Shown here in pieces: positions 42,966 through 51,849 of a stretch of 64,000 nt of DNA; the stretch's first letter is position 1, and the number at the start of each line of letters is the position of its first letter. The position numbers were made by a program, and so were the translations under genes. Under the pieces are notes generated by a model. It did not search any database, was not told the DNA's origin, and saw only the letters and a list, made by a program, of their open reading frames with translations. The stretch comes from Bradyrhizobium sp. CB82 (GTDB lineage: Bacteria > Pseudomonadota > Alphaproteobacteria > Rhizobiales > Xanthobacteraceae). Location of the stretch: NCBI RefSeq assembly GCF_029714405.1, contig NZ_CP121650.1:8809001-8873000 (forward strand). The letters run 5' to 3'.

Positions 42966-44231
42966 ATGACTGCGAAACCCCACCACGTCGTCATCGTCGG
43001 AGCCGGCTTTGGCGGGCTTGAGACGACCTATCGGCTCGCAGGCAGCCCGGTCGAGATCACGCTGATCGACCGCCGCAACCATCATCTGTTTCAGCCGCTG
43101 CTCTATCAGGTTGCGACCGCTTCGCTTGCGACCAGCGATATCGCCTGGCCGGTCCGCCACCTCATGCGGGCGCGGCGGGAAGTGACGACGCTGTTTGCGA
43201 CCGTGAGCGGCGTCGATGCCGAGCGGCGCGCCGTGCTGCTCGATGATGGCAGCGAAGTTCCTTACGACACGCTGGTGCTCGCAACCGGCGTCCGCCACGC
43301 CTATTTCGGCCACGACGAATGGGAGCAGTTCGCGCCGGGCCTGAAGACGCTGGAGGACGCGACCACATTGCGCCGTCATATCCTGGTAGCCTTCGAGCGC
43401 GCCGAGCGTGAGACCGATCCGGCGCGCCGCGCAGCGCGGCTGACCTTCGTCATCATCGGCGCCGGTCCGACCGGCGTCGAACTTGCCGGCACCATCGCCG
43501 AGATGGCGCATCACACGCTGCCGGGCGATTTTCGCAACATCGACACGCGCAAGGCGCGCGTCGTGCTGATCGAGGCGGGACCGCGGGTGCTCGCCGGCTT
43601 TGCCGACGATCTCTCGGCCTATGCGCGGGCTTCGCTGGAGAAGATCGGCGTCGAGGTCGTGCTGGGCCAGCCCGTCACCGAGGTCGACCGCGACGGCGTC
43701 GTCTATGGCGGGAAGCGGCTCAACGCGAAAACCAAGATCTGGGCCGCGGGCGTGCGTGCCTCGCCAGCTGCCGAATGGCTGAATGCGCCGGCCGATCGCG
43801 CCGGCCGCGTCGAGGTCGCGGATGATCTGACCGTGCCCGGCCACCCGGATGTCTTCGCCATCGGCGACACCGTCACGATTCCCGCGTGGGACGGCAAGCC
43901 CGTGCCAGGCATCGCGCCGGCGGCCAAGCAGCAGGGGCGCTACGTTGCGAACCTCATCAAGGCACGGCTGCGCGGCGAGAAGCTCGGCCCGTTCCGCTAC
44001 ACGCACGCCGGCAGCCTCGCACAGATCGGCAAGCGCCTCGCGGTGATCGATTTTGGTCGCGTAAAACTGCGCGGCGCGATCGCGTGGTGGATCTGGGGCA
44101 TCGCCCACATCTACTTCCTGATCGGCCTGCGCCACCGCCTCGCCGTGGCGCTCACTTGGCTCTGGATCTACGTCCGCGACCAGCGCGCCGCACGGCTGAT
44201 CACGCAAGGCAGCAGCAAGGTGGTGGGGTAG
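42966..44231 (+). CDS. NDH-2 type NADH dehydrogenase / FAD-dependent oxidoreductase
   Basis: Single-subunit, non-proton-pumping NADH:quinone oxidoreductase, 421 residues. FAD-binding motif VVIVGAGFGGLETTYRLA at the start, NHHLFQPLLYQVATASL typical of NDH-2, a second Rossmann motif VIIGAGPTGVELAGTIAEM for NADH, and VFAIGDT near the FAD. The C-terminus has a hydrophobic membrane-associating stretch (WWIWGIAHIYFLIGLRHRL). The ATG at 42966 is preferred to an upstream in-frame start. Confidence 0.9.
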   Translation: MTAKPHHVVIVGAGFGGLETTYRLAGSPVEITLIDRRNHHLFQPLLYQVATASLATSDIAWPVRHLMRARREVTTLFATVSGVDAERRAVLLDDGSEVPYDTLVLATGVRHAYFGHDEWEQFAPGLKTLEDATTLRRHILVAFERAERETDPARRAARLTFVIIGAGPTGVELAGTIAEMAHHTLPGDFRNIDTRKARVVLIEAGPRVLAGFADDLSAYARASLEKIGVEVVLGQPVTEVDRDGVVYGGKRLNAKTKIWAAGVRASPAAEWLNAPADRAGRVEVADDLTVPGHPDVFAIGDTVTIPAWDGKPVPGIAPAAKQQGRYVANLIKARLRGEKLGPFRYTHAGSLAQIGKRLAVIDFGRVKLRGAIAWWIWGIAHIYFLIGLRHRLAVALTWLWIYVRDQRAARLITQGSSKVVG

Positions 44232-44239
44232 AATGCCTA

Positions 44240-44400
44240 GTACTTTAGGACTGTCACTGTTCCGTCGCCGATGACTTACGGTGTCGGTCGAACGGTTTTT
44301 CCTCTTGGCCGTTCTGAGTACGAGGTTCTGGATCTTTTCTTCCGGCTTCTCCCTGCCGGGACCTCGAGCCTTCTTGGCCGCCCCGGTTGGGCGGCCTCTT
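44240..44400 (+). ncRNA. Possible small RNA or long structured 3' UTR ending in a strong terminator
   Basis: The terminator lies about 145 bases after the preceding stop codon, with no convincing coding frame between. The stretch has several potential hairpins (for example GGCTTCTCCCTGCCGGGACC) and a relatively pyrimidine-rich plus strand. This could be a 3' UTR-derived or independent small RNA. No promoter could be fixed. Confidence 0.25.
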
Positions 44401-44404
44401 TATG
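44376..44404 (+). terminator. Rho-independent terminator
   Basis: Perfect 8-bp stem GGCCGCCC / GGGCGGCC with loop CGGTT, followed by TCTTTATGT. The best intrinsic terminator in the window; acts on the plus strand, after the NDH-2-type gene or a small RNA. Confidence 0.8.
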
Positions 44405-44467
44405 TCCTGTCTAAAGCACAAGTGCGAAGCGGCTTTGCCTCGCGACAAACGCGGAACGCGCTTGCTC

Positions 44468-44532
44468 GGAGATCATGCGCAAACAACAACCTAAAGCGCG
44501 ATGACGATTCATCCTGATCTCATCGCGCTTTA
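44468..44532. repeat. Composite palindromic repeat, copy 3 (partial)
   Basis: GATCATGCGCAAACAACAACCTAAAGCGCGATGACG... ending in TCATCGCGCTTTA. It keeps the linker and the second hairpin of copy 2 but lacks most of the first hairpin. Confidence 0.8.
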
Positions 44533-44769
44533 TGCCCTGCCTTTGATCTCATAGTGACCCGGCACGCATTTATAGCGCTCGATCTGCCAGTTTGAATGGT
44601 AGATCGGATGCTCACCCATCCACTTCGCAAGTGGTGCTTGCGCACCCTTCATGCATTCTTGAAACGTGATCTCCGGCGTCATGTTGCTGTCGGTAACGAT
44701 TTCCTCGACGCAACTGCCCGCAGCGACGCCCCCGAGGTGGCAGAGAACGGCAACGACCGTCACGAACAT
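44530..44769 (-). CDS. Small secreted protein of unknown function
   Basis: A 79-residue protein with a signal peptide (MFVTVVAVLCHLGGVAAG) and a mature part with three cysteines (SCVEEIVTD, FQECMKG, RYKCVPG). The C-terminal half contains WQIERYKCVPG. The ATG at 44769 has AAGGGGG 6 bases upstream. The repeat at 44468-44532 touches its 3' end. Family not recognised. Confidence 0.7.
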   Translation of the reverse strand: MFVTVVAVLCHLGGVAAGSCVEEIVTDSNMTPEITFQECMKGAQAPLAKWMGEHPIYHSNWQIERYKCVPGHYEIKGRA

Positions 44770-45106
44770 GCGTCGCCCCCTTCCCTATGGCAGCTTCGCG
44801 GCAGCGAACTCCGCAATTGGGCGCCGACCACCGATACGATGCGGGTTGCGACGCCGTTCTCGAACACGATGAATTCTCTATGCATGTCTCAGCCTCTGTC
44901 CTCACCGAGGAGATCCATCGTACAGAGGGTCGTCGATCTGTCATCTTACTTTGGTCCTATTGCGCCCATCACGTTGGCGCCCTGCGTGCGACCGACGCGA
45001 TCGCGTCGACCTCTCCCACCAAGCTAGAGGTGAGGAGATCGCGCTCGCGGCAACGCCGCGTTGCCGGCGGAATGAATGAAGGTGATCGCGGGCATCAATC
45101 TCCTTG

Positions 45107-45306
45107 TCAGGCCGGAGTGATGGTGACCGGCAGGCTGTCGAGCCCGCGCCGCGTGTTGTTGACGGTTCGGCTCGCCCGCGATCTCGATCATCGCGATGCG
45201 CCGCGCCAGCGCCGACAGCATCACCCCGCCTTCGCTGCGTGCGACGAGTTGGCCGACGCACATGTGCGGTCGCCGAAGCAGTTGCGCCAGGAGGCGGTCG
45301 CCGCGT
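45107..45306 (-). pseudogene. Remnant of a cytochrome P450 (C-terminal part)
   Basis: The minus strand encodes PHMCVGQLVARSEGGVMLSAL and then RRIAMIEIAGEPNR, followed after a frameshift by VNNTRRGLDSLPVTITPA and a stop. This is the haem-ligand region (H-x-C-x-G) and the C-terminal beta sheet of a bacterial P450. The rest of the gene is absent, and it abuts the tannase-family gene. Upstream of it toward 44770 I see no gene. Confidence 0.78.
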
Positions 45307-46989
45307 CTACGGCGTCTTGCAGACGAAGTTCGCGGCGTCCTCGACGTCACCCGTGCCGGAGTAAGCAGCAAACGACGGATACGGGCAGAGCGGCCGGGTG
45401 CGGTTCGCGCTCCACGCCGCCGGGACTTCCTTGTTCGCCGGATTGATCGAGGCGACGATCCGCTCGGGCGCCTTGCCCTGCTCCACCCAGTCCGTGAGCG
45501 CGGTCAGCGCATCGAACTTGTCGAGCGTGACGCCACCGCCGCAATGCGTGCCGCCGGGCATGGTGAAGAGCCGAGCAAAATTGTTGGCGTTGCCTAGCGC
45601 ATTTTTGTTCAGCCGATCGTACCAGCGGATGGTGTCGTTGACCGAGAACACCGGATCGGCCTGGCCGTGATAGATCAGCATCTTGTGCCCTGCCTTCTGC
45701 AGGTCGGCGAGCTTGGGATCGTCGACGTCGGGCGGCGTCATGAAATCCATCGCCGACTCCGTGAACATACCGTCTTTCGCAAATATCTTTGGCGCGTCCT
45801 TGTCGAAGTCGTAGGCTTTCAGCGCGTCGATCAGCTTGTCGCTGCTGCCTTCCACCGCGACGGGGGGAGTCGAGAAGATGTAGTTGAGCGACGCCGCGCC
45901 CATGGTCGCGATGATCGGAAAATTGTTCCAGGGTGCGACGGGACTCTCGACCTTCCAGGCGCGCCAATTGCCGGTACCGATGCCGCCATCGAGCGGCCAG
46001 TCCGAATAGAGCGCCTCGCCTTTCGAGTTCTTCGGCCCGGCAAGGCTGGTCTTCAGCGCGTCAACCTTGGCTTCCGAAAGGCAAGACTTGGTCTGACCGG
46101 GCGCGCAGACAAGACTCTTGAGGTCGAACGCCTTCTGGCAGGCGGCGAGATTGGAGGTGAGGCTATCCTTGGCGCCATCGAGCGCATCACAGGCCTCGGT
46201 GATGCGCGAGGCGACGAGTTGCGCGTCCTCTTTCGTGATCGACTTGCGGAGATCCTGATCGGCCTTCAGGAAGGCCTGCACGTCCCAGGCGTGCTGGACC
46301 GCGGCGCGCGGCAGATCGAAGCCGGGATTGCCGACGAGGAAGCCATCATAGTTTTCCGGCATGCGCGAGGCAGCCACCATCGCATGACGTCCGCCGTTCG
46401 AGCAGCCTGCCATGTAGGAACGATCCGGCTGGCGGCCGTAATGCAGCGCGATGATCTTCTTCGCAACCGGCGAGAGCGTCATGTCAGCGGCGTAGCCGTA
46501 ATCGCGCCGCGCCTGCGGATCGAGCCCGAAGGCCGCACCGGCGGCGAGCCCAAGCGGCTTGTTCGCGGGATCGGAGCCGGAATGCCCACTGTCGGATGAC
46601 AGCACTGCAAAACCACGAGCGAGCGGCACCGTGCCGCCGGAGGTCCAGCCGTCCGGTTTGTCGCCGAGCGCGGGGATGACGACGCCGTCATTGCCGCCGT
46701 TCACCTGATGCAGGAAACGGCCGTTCCACTCCGCTGGCAGCCGCAGCTCGAACTGGATGGCGTAGGACTTTCCGTCCGCGCCGGTGCGCTGGTTGGCAAG
46801 GCCGGTCACGATGCAATGCTTGGGCAGGCCGTTGTCGGCCTCCTGAAGCTTGGAAGCCACGATCTCGACACCGGAGACGGACAGCGACGCCGTGGTGACG
46901 GGCGAGCAGCCCGCACCTTCGGCGCGAACGAGCGCGGTGGATCCAAGGAGGGCAGCCAGCGCGACTGCCGATAGCAAGCCAGGCCTCAC
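45307..46989 (-). CDS. Tannase / feruloyl esterase family protein
   Basis: Secreted esterase that likely frees hydroxycinnamates such as ferulate from plant esters, or hydrolyses gallate esters. 560 residues with a signal peptide (to about residue 23). The family CS-D-HC motif is present: C196-S197 in GCSNGGR, the aspartate in YHGQADPVFS, and H482-C483 in GGTHCGGG; the two cysteines should pair. It starts with GTG at 46989, preceded by GGGAGG at 5 bases. The feruloyl-CoA synthase gene lies upstream on the same strand. Confidence 0.9.
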   Translation of the reverse strand: MRPGLLSAVALAALLGSTALVRAEGAGCSPVTTASLSVSGVEIVASKLQEADNGLPKHCIVTGLANQRTGADGKSYAIQFELRLPAEWNGRFLHQVNGGNDGVVIPALGDKPDGWTSGGTVPLARGFAVLSSDSGHSGSDPANKPLGLAAGAAFGLDPQARRDYGYAADMTLSPVAKKIIALHYGRQPDRSYMAGCSNGGRHAMVAASRMPENYDGFLVGNPGFDLPRAAVQHAWDVQAFLKADQDLRKSITKEDAQLVASRITEACDALDGAKDSLTSNLAACQKAFDLKSLVCAPGQTKSCLSEAKVDALKTSLAGPKNSKGEALYSDWPLDGGIGTGNWRAWKVESPVAPWNNFPIIATMGAASLNYIFSTPPVAVEGSSDKLIDALKAYDFDKDAPKIFAKDGMFTESAMDFMTPPDVDDPKLADLQKAGHKMLIYHGQADPVFSVNDTIRWYDRLNKNALGNANNFARLFTMPGGTHCGGGVTLDKFDALTALTDWVEQGKAPERIVASINPANKEVPAAWSANRTRPLCPYPSFAAYSGTGDVEDAANFVCKTP

Positions 46990-47060
46990 GGCGGCCTCCC
47001 TATTTGATTATGTTTTATAATTATTACGCAAAATCGATATCTTGGCAAGCGGGGCTCATG

Positions 47061-47191
47061 TCGTGTCCCGGACGCGGCGCGGCATGAAATGACGCGCCGC
47101 TGAGCCGGAACCCATGGAGCCGCTCACAAAAGAAATGGGCCCCGGCTCTGCAATGCAGCGCTACGCGCCGCACTGCGTCCGGGGCACGAGA
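47061..47191. repeat. Long palindromic intergenic repeat (GTGTCCCGGAC type)
   Basis: Imperfect outer arms TCGTGTCCCGGAC and GCGTCCGGGGCACGAG, with internal pairs GGCGCGGCAT...GACGCGCCGC and GGAGCCG / CCGGCTC. It lies between the feruloyl-CoA synthase gene and the tannase gene. Confidence 0.7.
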
Positions 47192-47210
47192 TTGTCCGGT
47201 GCGGTTCAGT

Positions 47211-49070
47211 TCACCCGGCCCAGCCAATCCATTCGGCCGACGCATCATCGTTCAGCCGCGCCATTGCGGCGGCGCGGCGGGTCAGCACGGCGCGCTGGTT
47301 GATGTAGCCCTTGTCGGTGATCTCACCGCCATCCACCGACGGCGGCTCGGCCAGCAGCAGCGCGCGCGTGGCGTGGCCGGAGGAATTCGCGCCTTGCGCT
47401 TTCAGCTTTGCGAGCCCCTGCGCGATCGCGCTTCGCACCTTGTCGTGGCCGAGCACCTCGCTCACGGCGGCCGTATCCGGCAGCCCCGCCTGCGCGCGGC
47501 AGCCTGCAACATTGGGGAACACCAGGAAGCGCACCTCGTCGCCGCCATGGCCAGTGACGACGATGTCCTGCGCCAGCGGCGCGAGCGCCGCGATGCCGGC
47601 GACGCGCAGCGTGCCGACACTGACCCAGGTGCCGGAGTTCAGCTTGAAGTCCTCCGCAACGCGGCCGTCGAAGAACAGGCCGCGCTCGGGACGCGCGCTG
47701 TCGGCCAATTTCACGGCGTCGCCGATGAGATAGAAGCCTTCTTCGTCGAAGGCCTGCTTCGTCAGATCCGGCGCCTTCCAGTAGCCGGGCGTCACGTTCG
47801 GCCCGCGCACGCGTACCTCCAGCTTGTCGCCGGAGGTGACGAGTTTCAGCTCGGTGCCGGGGACCGGCACGCCGATATTGCCGGAACGCTCGGCGAGGAA
47901 GTGGCAATCGGTCGCGAGCGGCGAGGTTTCCGTCGAGCCCCAGGCCGACACCATCGGCAACGCGCGACCGACCGTCTTGATCGAGAGCTCCTCGAGCGCA
48001 TCCCAGAGATTCTGCGGGAGCGCAGCGCCGGCATAGAAGGCGAATTTGACCCCGCCGAAGAAGCGGCGTCGCAGTTCCTCATCGCTGCGCAGCGCCGCGA
48101 TCAGCATGTCGAAGCCGCGCGGCACGTTGAAATAGACCGTCGGCGTCACGCTCTTGAGGTTCGCGAGCGAGGTCGCAAACAGACCCGGCGCCGGCTTGCC
48201 GCTGTCGATATAAAGCGAGCCACCGTTACGCAGGACCATGTTGAAGTTGTGATTGGCACCGAAGGTGTGACTCCAGGGCAGCCAGTCGAGAATCACGAAA
48301 TCATCGCGGCTATGTTCGAGGAAGGTCCAGGTCTGTGCCTTGGCCTGCTGGTTGGACGTCAGCATGCGCTGGGTGTTGATCACCGCCTTCGGCGAGCCGG
48401 TTGACCCGGAGGTGAACAGAAATTTCGCGATCGTGTCCGGCGTGACCGCAGCGAAGGCAGTTGCGACGTCGGCAGATTCCGGCGTCGCGGCGAGCGCACG
48501 GAAGGACAACGCATTGCTGTCATCGGCGTTAGCGCTCACGATCTCCGCCTGGTGCAGTGGCCTGATGGCCGCGAGCGCCGCGGCAAACGGTTTTATGTCG
48601 CTGACATAGATCGCGCCGGGCTGAAGCAGGCCGATCATGCTCCTGAGCTTGTCGAAATCCCTGGACATCAGCGAGTAGGCCGGCGAGATCGCGGCGGAGG
48701 GCACGCCGACATGCTGCGCGGCCAGCGCGAGCAGCGCGTGATCGATGCTGTTGTCGGAGAGGATGACGAGCGGACGCTCGGTGCTCAGGCCTTCCGCGAG
48801 GATCCACGAGGCCAGCGCGCGCACCTGCCGCAAGGCTTGCGTGTAGGTGATGGTGGTCCACGGCGCATCGGCCTCGCCGCGCTCCGCCAGGAAGATCCTG
48901 TCCGGCGTTTGCCGCGCCCATTGCTCCAGCCAGTCACCGATGCAGCGCACGGCCTCGCGCAAGGGCTCGGGCGAGCGCAACAGGATGCTGCCGTCCGCGC
49001 GATGCTCCGCGGTCGTTTTGGGCGTTGCGAACAGGCTGGAGGCCTCCCCGCGTGCGGCGGCCATGCTCAT
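47211..49070 (-). CDS. fcs: Feruloyl-CoA synthase
   Basis: Activates ferulate or p-coumarate with CoA and ATP, the first step of non-oxidative side-chain breakdown. About 619 residues. P-loop FLFTSGSTGSPKAVINTQRML, adenylate motif SAWGSTETSP and the long C-terminal domain typical of Fcs are present. A notable change is at the end, where the usual GK motif reads GGEITDKGYINQRAVL, as in the Fcs subgroup. The ATG at 49070 has GGGAGG 7 bases upstream. No enoyl-CoA hydratase/aldolase (Ech) gene is in the window. Confidence 0.9.
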   Translation of the reverse strand: MSMAAARGEASSLFATPKTTAEHRADGSILLRSPEPLREAVRCIGDWLEQWARQTPDRIFLAERGEADAPWTTITYTQALRQVRALASWILAEGLSTERPLVILSDNSIDHALLALAAQHVGVPSAAISPAYSLMSRDFDKLRSMIGLLQPGAIYVSDIKPFAAALAAIRPLHQAEIVSANADDSNALSFRALAATPESADVATAFAAVTPDTIAKFLFTSGSTGSPKAVINTQRMLTSNQQAKAQTWTFLEHSRDDFVILDWLPWSHTFGANHNFNMVLRNGGSLYIDSGKPAPGLFATSLANLKSVTPTVYFNVPRGFDMLIAALRSDEELRRRFFGGVKFAFYAGAALPQNLWDALEELSIKTVGRALPMVSAWGSTETSPLATDCHFLAERSGNIGVPVPGTELKLVTSGDKLEVRVRGPNVTPGYWKAPDLTKQAFDEEGFYLIGDAVKLADSARPERGLFFDGRVAEDFKLNSGTWVSVGTLRVAGIAALAPLAQDIVVTGHGGDEVRFLVFPNVAGCRAQAGLPDTAAVSEVLGHDKVRSAIAQGLAKLKAQGANSSGHATRALLLAEPPSVDGGEITDKGYINQRAVLTRRAAAMARLNDDASAEWIGWAG

Positions 49071-49133
49071 GGGTCGTCCTCCCGGGCAGCGGCCTCGTCC
49101 GGGCCGCTTTGGCAATAATGTTGGGCATGGCAA

Positions 49134-49149
49134 TTGTTGTCGTCAACAA
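49134..49149. promoter_or_regulatory. Putative MarR operator between fcs and its regulator
   Basis: TTGTTG-TCGT-CAACAA is a perfect palindrome of 6-bp arms, overlapped by a second set of arms (ATTGTTG / CAACAAT, 49133-49153). It sits 64 bases upstream of fcs and 59 bases upstream of the MarR gene, suited to control both. Confidence 0.6.
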
Positions 49150-49207
49150 CAATCTTTGCCAGAGCCCGGCGAGGCGCTACAGTTGCGGCAACGCCGGAGA
49201 AGAGAAC

Positions 49208-49717
49208 GTGACAGCCAGTGCAGGTCGAAATGAACTGCCAGCCCGCGGACCGCGCCAGCGGGCCGGCAATGGCGCGGCGCGTCCTGATGACGCGGACGAG
49301 GCCGGTCTCGATGCGCTGGTCGGCCACGCCGGCTATGCGGTGCGGCGCTTCCAGATCTGGATATTCCAGGATTTCATCCGCACGCTGGCTGCCGTCGACA
49401 TCCGACCGACGCAATATTCGGTGATGACCGTGATCGGCGCCAATCCGGGCCTCTCCCAAATGGCGGTCGCCAAGCGCCTCGGCATCGAGCGGGCACGGCT
49501 GGTGCACCTCCTCGACGGCCTCGAACGGCGCAAGCTCGTCAGGCGGATCAAGTCGAAGACCGACCGCCGCTCCCACGCGCTGCATCTCACCGCGCAGGGC
49601 GAACTGTCGCTGGCGAAGTTCAAGCAACTCGCCGCCGAGCACGAGCGCCATGTCGAGGAGAAGATCGGCAAGGCGAACCGGGAGCGGCTGTTGCATATCC
49701 TCGCAGGCTTCACGTGA
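49208..49717 (+). CDS. MarR-family regulator (FerR/CouR-like)
   Basis: A 169-residue MarR protein. The winged helix is seen in NPGLSQMAVAKRLGIERARLVHLLDGLERRKLV, about residues 79-111, followed by the KTDRRSHALHLTAQG wing. It starts with GTG at 49208 with GGAGAAGAG upstream. Divergent from fcs; related regulators (CouR, FerR) repress such genes until a hydroxycinnamoyl-CoA binds. Confidence 0.87.
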   Translation: MTASAGRNELPARGPRQRAGNGAARPDDADEAGLDALVGHAGYAVRRFQIWIFQDFIRTLAAVDIRPTQYSVMTVIGANPGLSQMAVAKRLGIERARLVHLLDGLERRKLVRRIKSKTDRRSHALHLTAQGELSLAKFKQLAAEHERHVEEKIGKANRERLLHILAGFT

Positions 49718-49848
49718 TTGGCCGTTCCTGCTCAAAAGATGAGCAGATGCACGGATCCGAGCCTTACCACCGCACCGCCGCTGATTGTCACTTATTCTCG
49801 TAAACTCATGATAATTCGATACGATCTGGCGCAGGCGACCTGCCCGGT

Positions 49849-49860
49849 TTGTGTACACAA
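49849..49860 (+). promoter_or_regulatory. Putative GntR (FadR-subfamily) operator before the allophanate hydrolase gene
   Basis: TTGTGTACACAA is a perfect 12-bp palindrome and fits the TNGT-N-ACNA form bound by many FadR-type GntR regulators. It is 56 bases upstream of the start. A GntR regulator gene lies at the end of the neighbouring cluster. Confidence 0.55.
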
Positions 49861-49915
49861 TGGCACATCGCTTGCTTCACGCCGGTGAAGATTCGTTGCC
49901 GGAGTTTTTTGCGCC

Positions 49916-51724
49916 ATGGGGGCCGACCAGCCTGAGACGATAGCCGCGATCGTGGCCGCGCATCGCGCGGGCACGCTGACGCCGGCCCAGACCGTCGCAC
50001 GAACCTATCGGCGCATCCGCGACCATGGCGACGATGCCGTCTTCATCAGCCTGCGCGACGAGAAGGACGCAATCGCGGAGGCCGAGAAGCTCGCGGCGCG
50101 AAAGGATGCGGCGAACCTGCCGCTCTACGGCGTGCCGGTTGCCGTGAAAGACAATATCGACGCGCTGGGCTTTCCGACCACGGCCGCCTGCCCGGCCTTC
50201 TCCTACACGCCGACGCATGACTCGACGGCAGTCGAGCGCCTGCGCGCGGCCGGCGCCATCATCATCGGCAAGACCAATCTCGACCAGTTCGCAACCGGCC
50301 TCGTCGGCGTGCGCTCGCCTTACGGCATTCCCAAAAATCCGATCCGTGAGGATCTCATTCCCGGCGGGTCGAGCTCGGGCTCGGCAACCGCCGTCGGCGC
50401 CGGCCTCGTGCCGCTGTCGCTCGGCACCGACACTGCGGGAAGCGGCCGCGTGCCGGCGATGCTCAACAACATCGTCGGGCTGAAGCCAAGCCTCGGCATG
50501 ATCTCGACCGCAGGACTCGTGCCGGCGTGCCGTACGCTCGATTGCATCTCGGTATTCGCCCTCACGGTGGACGATGCCGCGCTCGCGCTTTCCGTGATGG
50601 CCGGGCCGGATCAGGCCGATCCGTTCTCGCGCGACCGGCCGTTTGGCGCGATGACGCCCTTCCCGGCCAACGTTCGCTTGGGCGTGCCGCGCAACGGGCA
50701 GCTGATCTTCTTCGGCGACAAGAAATCGGAGGCCGCCTATGGCGAGGCGTTGAAGCGCTGGACGGCGCTCGGCGCGACGCTCGTCGAGTTCGACCTCGAG
50801 CCGTTCTACGAGACCGCGCGGCTGCTCTATGAGGGCCCCTGGGTCGCCGAGCGCTATCTCGTGATCCGCAATCTCCTGGCCTCCACGCCCGATGCGATCC
50901 ACCCGGTGACGCGCGAGATCACCGCCGCCGGCGCGCGGCTTACCGCCGCCGAAACCTTCTCCGCACTCTACCGGCTACAAGGCCTGCGCAAGATCGCTGA
51001 GCGCGCGTTTGCGCATATGGATGCGCTGGTGGTGCCGACGGCGCCCACGGTGTATTCGACCGCGCAGGTGCTCGCCAACCCGATCGAGCTCAACAGTCGG
51101 CTCGGCACCTACACCAACTTCGTCAACCTGCTCGATCTCTGTGGCCTCGCGCTGCCGGCTTCGATGCGCGCCGACGGCGTGCCCTTCGGCATCACGCTGC
51201 TCGCACCCGCCGGCCGCGATGGGTTCCTTGCGAGCATCGGCCGCGTATTTCACGCCGACACCAAGCTCAGCGTTGGCGCGAAGGGCGTGGCGCGAGCACC
51301 GCTCGCTCCGCTGCCGGCCAGCGGCGCCGACGAGATTCCGATTGCGGTCGTCGGCGCGCATCTGTCGGGCATGGCGCTGAACGGCGAATTGAAGGCGCTG
51401 AACGCACGCCTGATCGAAGCAACGAACACGGCGCCCGACTACAGGCTCTATGCGCTCGACACGACCCCGCCAAAGCCCGGCATGCTGCGCGTCGAGGCCG
51501 GCAAGGGATCGGCGATCGAGCTGGAGATCTGGTCCCTGTCGGCGTCCGCCTTCGGCAAGTTCGTCAACGCAATTCCCGCGCCGCTGTCGGTCGGCACCAT
51601 CAAGCTCGCCGACGGTCGCAGCGTGAAGGGGTTTATCGTCGAGCCCGAAGTGCTCGGCGCAGCGCGCGACATCACAGCTTATGGCGGCTGGCGTGCCTAT
51701 ATGGCGGAAGCGGCGATGGCGTAA
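49916..51724 (+). CDS. atzF: Allophanate hydrolase (AtzF type)
   Basis: Hydrolyses allophanate to ammonia and CO2. 602 residues: an amidase-signature domain with the triad K78 (VAVKDN), S152 (PGGSSSGS) and S176 (TDTAGSGRVP), and a C-terminal domain of about 130 residues (PIAVVGAHLSGMALNGEL...) that is specific to allophanate hydrolases. Full length for AtzF. It is convergent with the gntR-atzHEG-opp group and probably completes its pathway. Confidence 0.93.
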   Translation: MGADQPETIAAIVAAHRAGTLTPAQTVARTYRRIRDHGDDAVFISLRDEKDAIAEAEKLAARKDAANLPLYGVPVAVKDNIDALGFPTTAACPAFSYTPTHDSTAVERLRAAGAIIIGKTNLDQFATGLVGVRSPYGIPKNPIREDLIPGGSSSGSATAVGAGLVPLSLGTDTAGSGRVPAMLNNIVGLKPSLGMISTAGLVPACRTLDCISVFALTVDDAALALSVMAGPDQADPFSRDRPFGAMTPFPANVRLGVPRNGQLIFFGDKKSEAAYGEALKRWTALGATLVEFDLEPFYETARLLYEGPWVAERYLVIRNLLASTPDAIHPVTREITAAGARLTAAETFSALYRLQGLRKIAERAFAHMDALVVPTAPTVYSTAQVLANPIELNSRLGTYTNFVNLLDLCGLALPASMRADGVPFGITLLAPAGRDGFLASIGRVFHADTKLSVGAKGVARAPLAPLPASGADEIPIAVVGAHLSGMALNGELKALNARLIEATNTAPDYRLYALDTTPPKPGMLRVEAGKGSAIELEIWSLSASAFGKFVNAIPAPLSVGTIKLADGRSVKGFIVEPEVLGAARDITAYGGWRAYMAEAAMA

Positions 51725-51727
51725 CTT

Positions 51728-51815
51728 GCGTAGGGTGGTCCGCCGTAGCTCGAAGAGCGAAGGCGGAAGCGTGCCCACCATCGTGCCTCGGGTAAGATGG
51801 TGGGCACGGCGCTGC
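51728..51815. repeat. Palindromic repeat between convergent genes
   Basis: Core hairpin GTGCCCACCATC (51771-51782) / GATGGTGGGCAC (51796-51807) with a 13-base loop, preceded by GTAGGGTGG and CCGCC...GGCGG. Related in form to the GTAGGGTGGGTTA element. Its place between convergent atzF and gntR fits a two-way terminator. Confidence 0.7.
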
Positions 51816-51849
51816 GCGCGTTTGGCTCCGACAACGCCACGCTACGGCG

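Noticed and set aside
44254..44448. 64-codon minus-strand frame rich in R, K and E
   Set aside because: It crosses the terminator stem and has no ribosome-binding site; likely non-coding.
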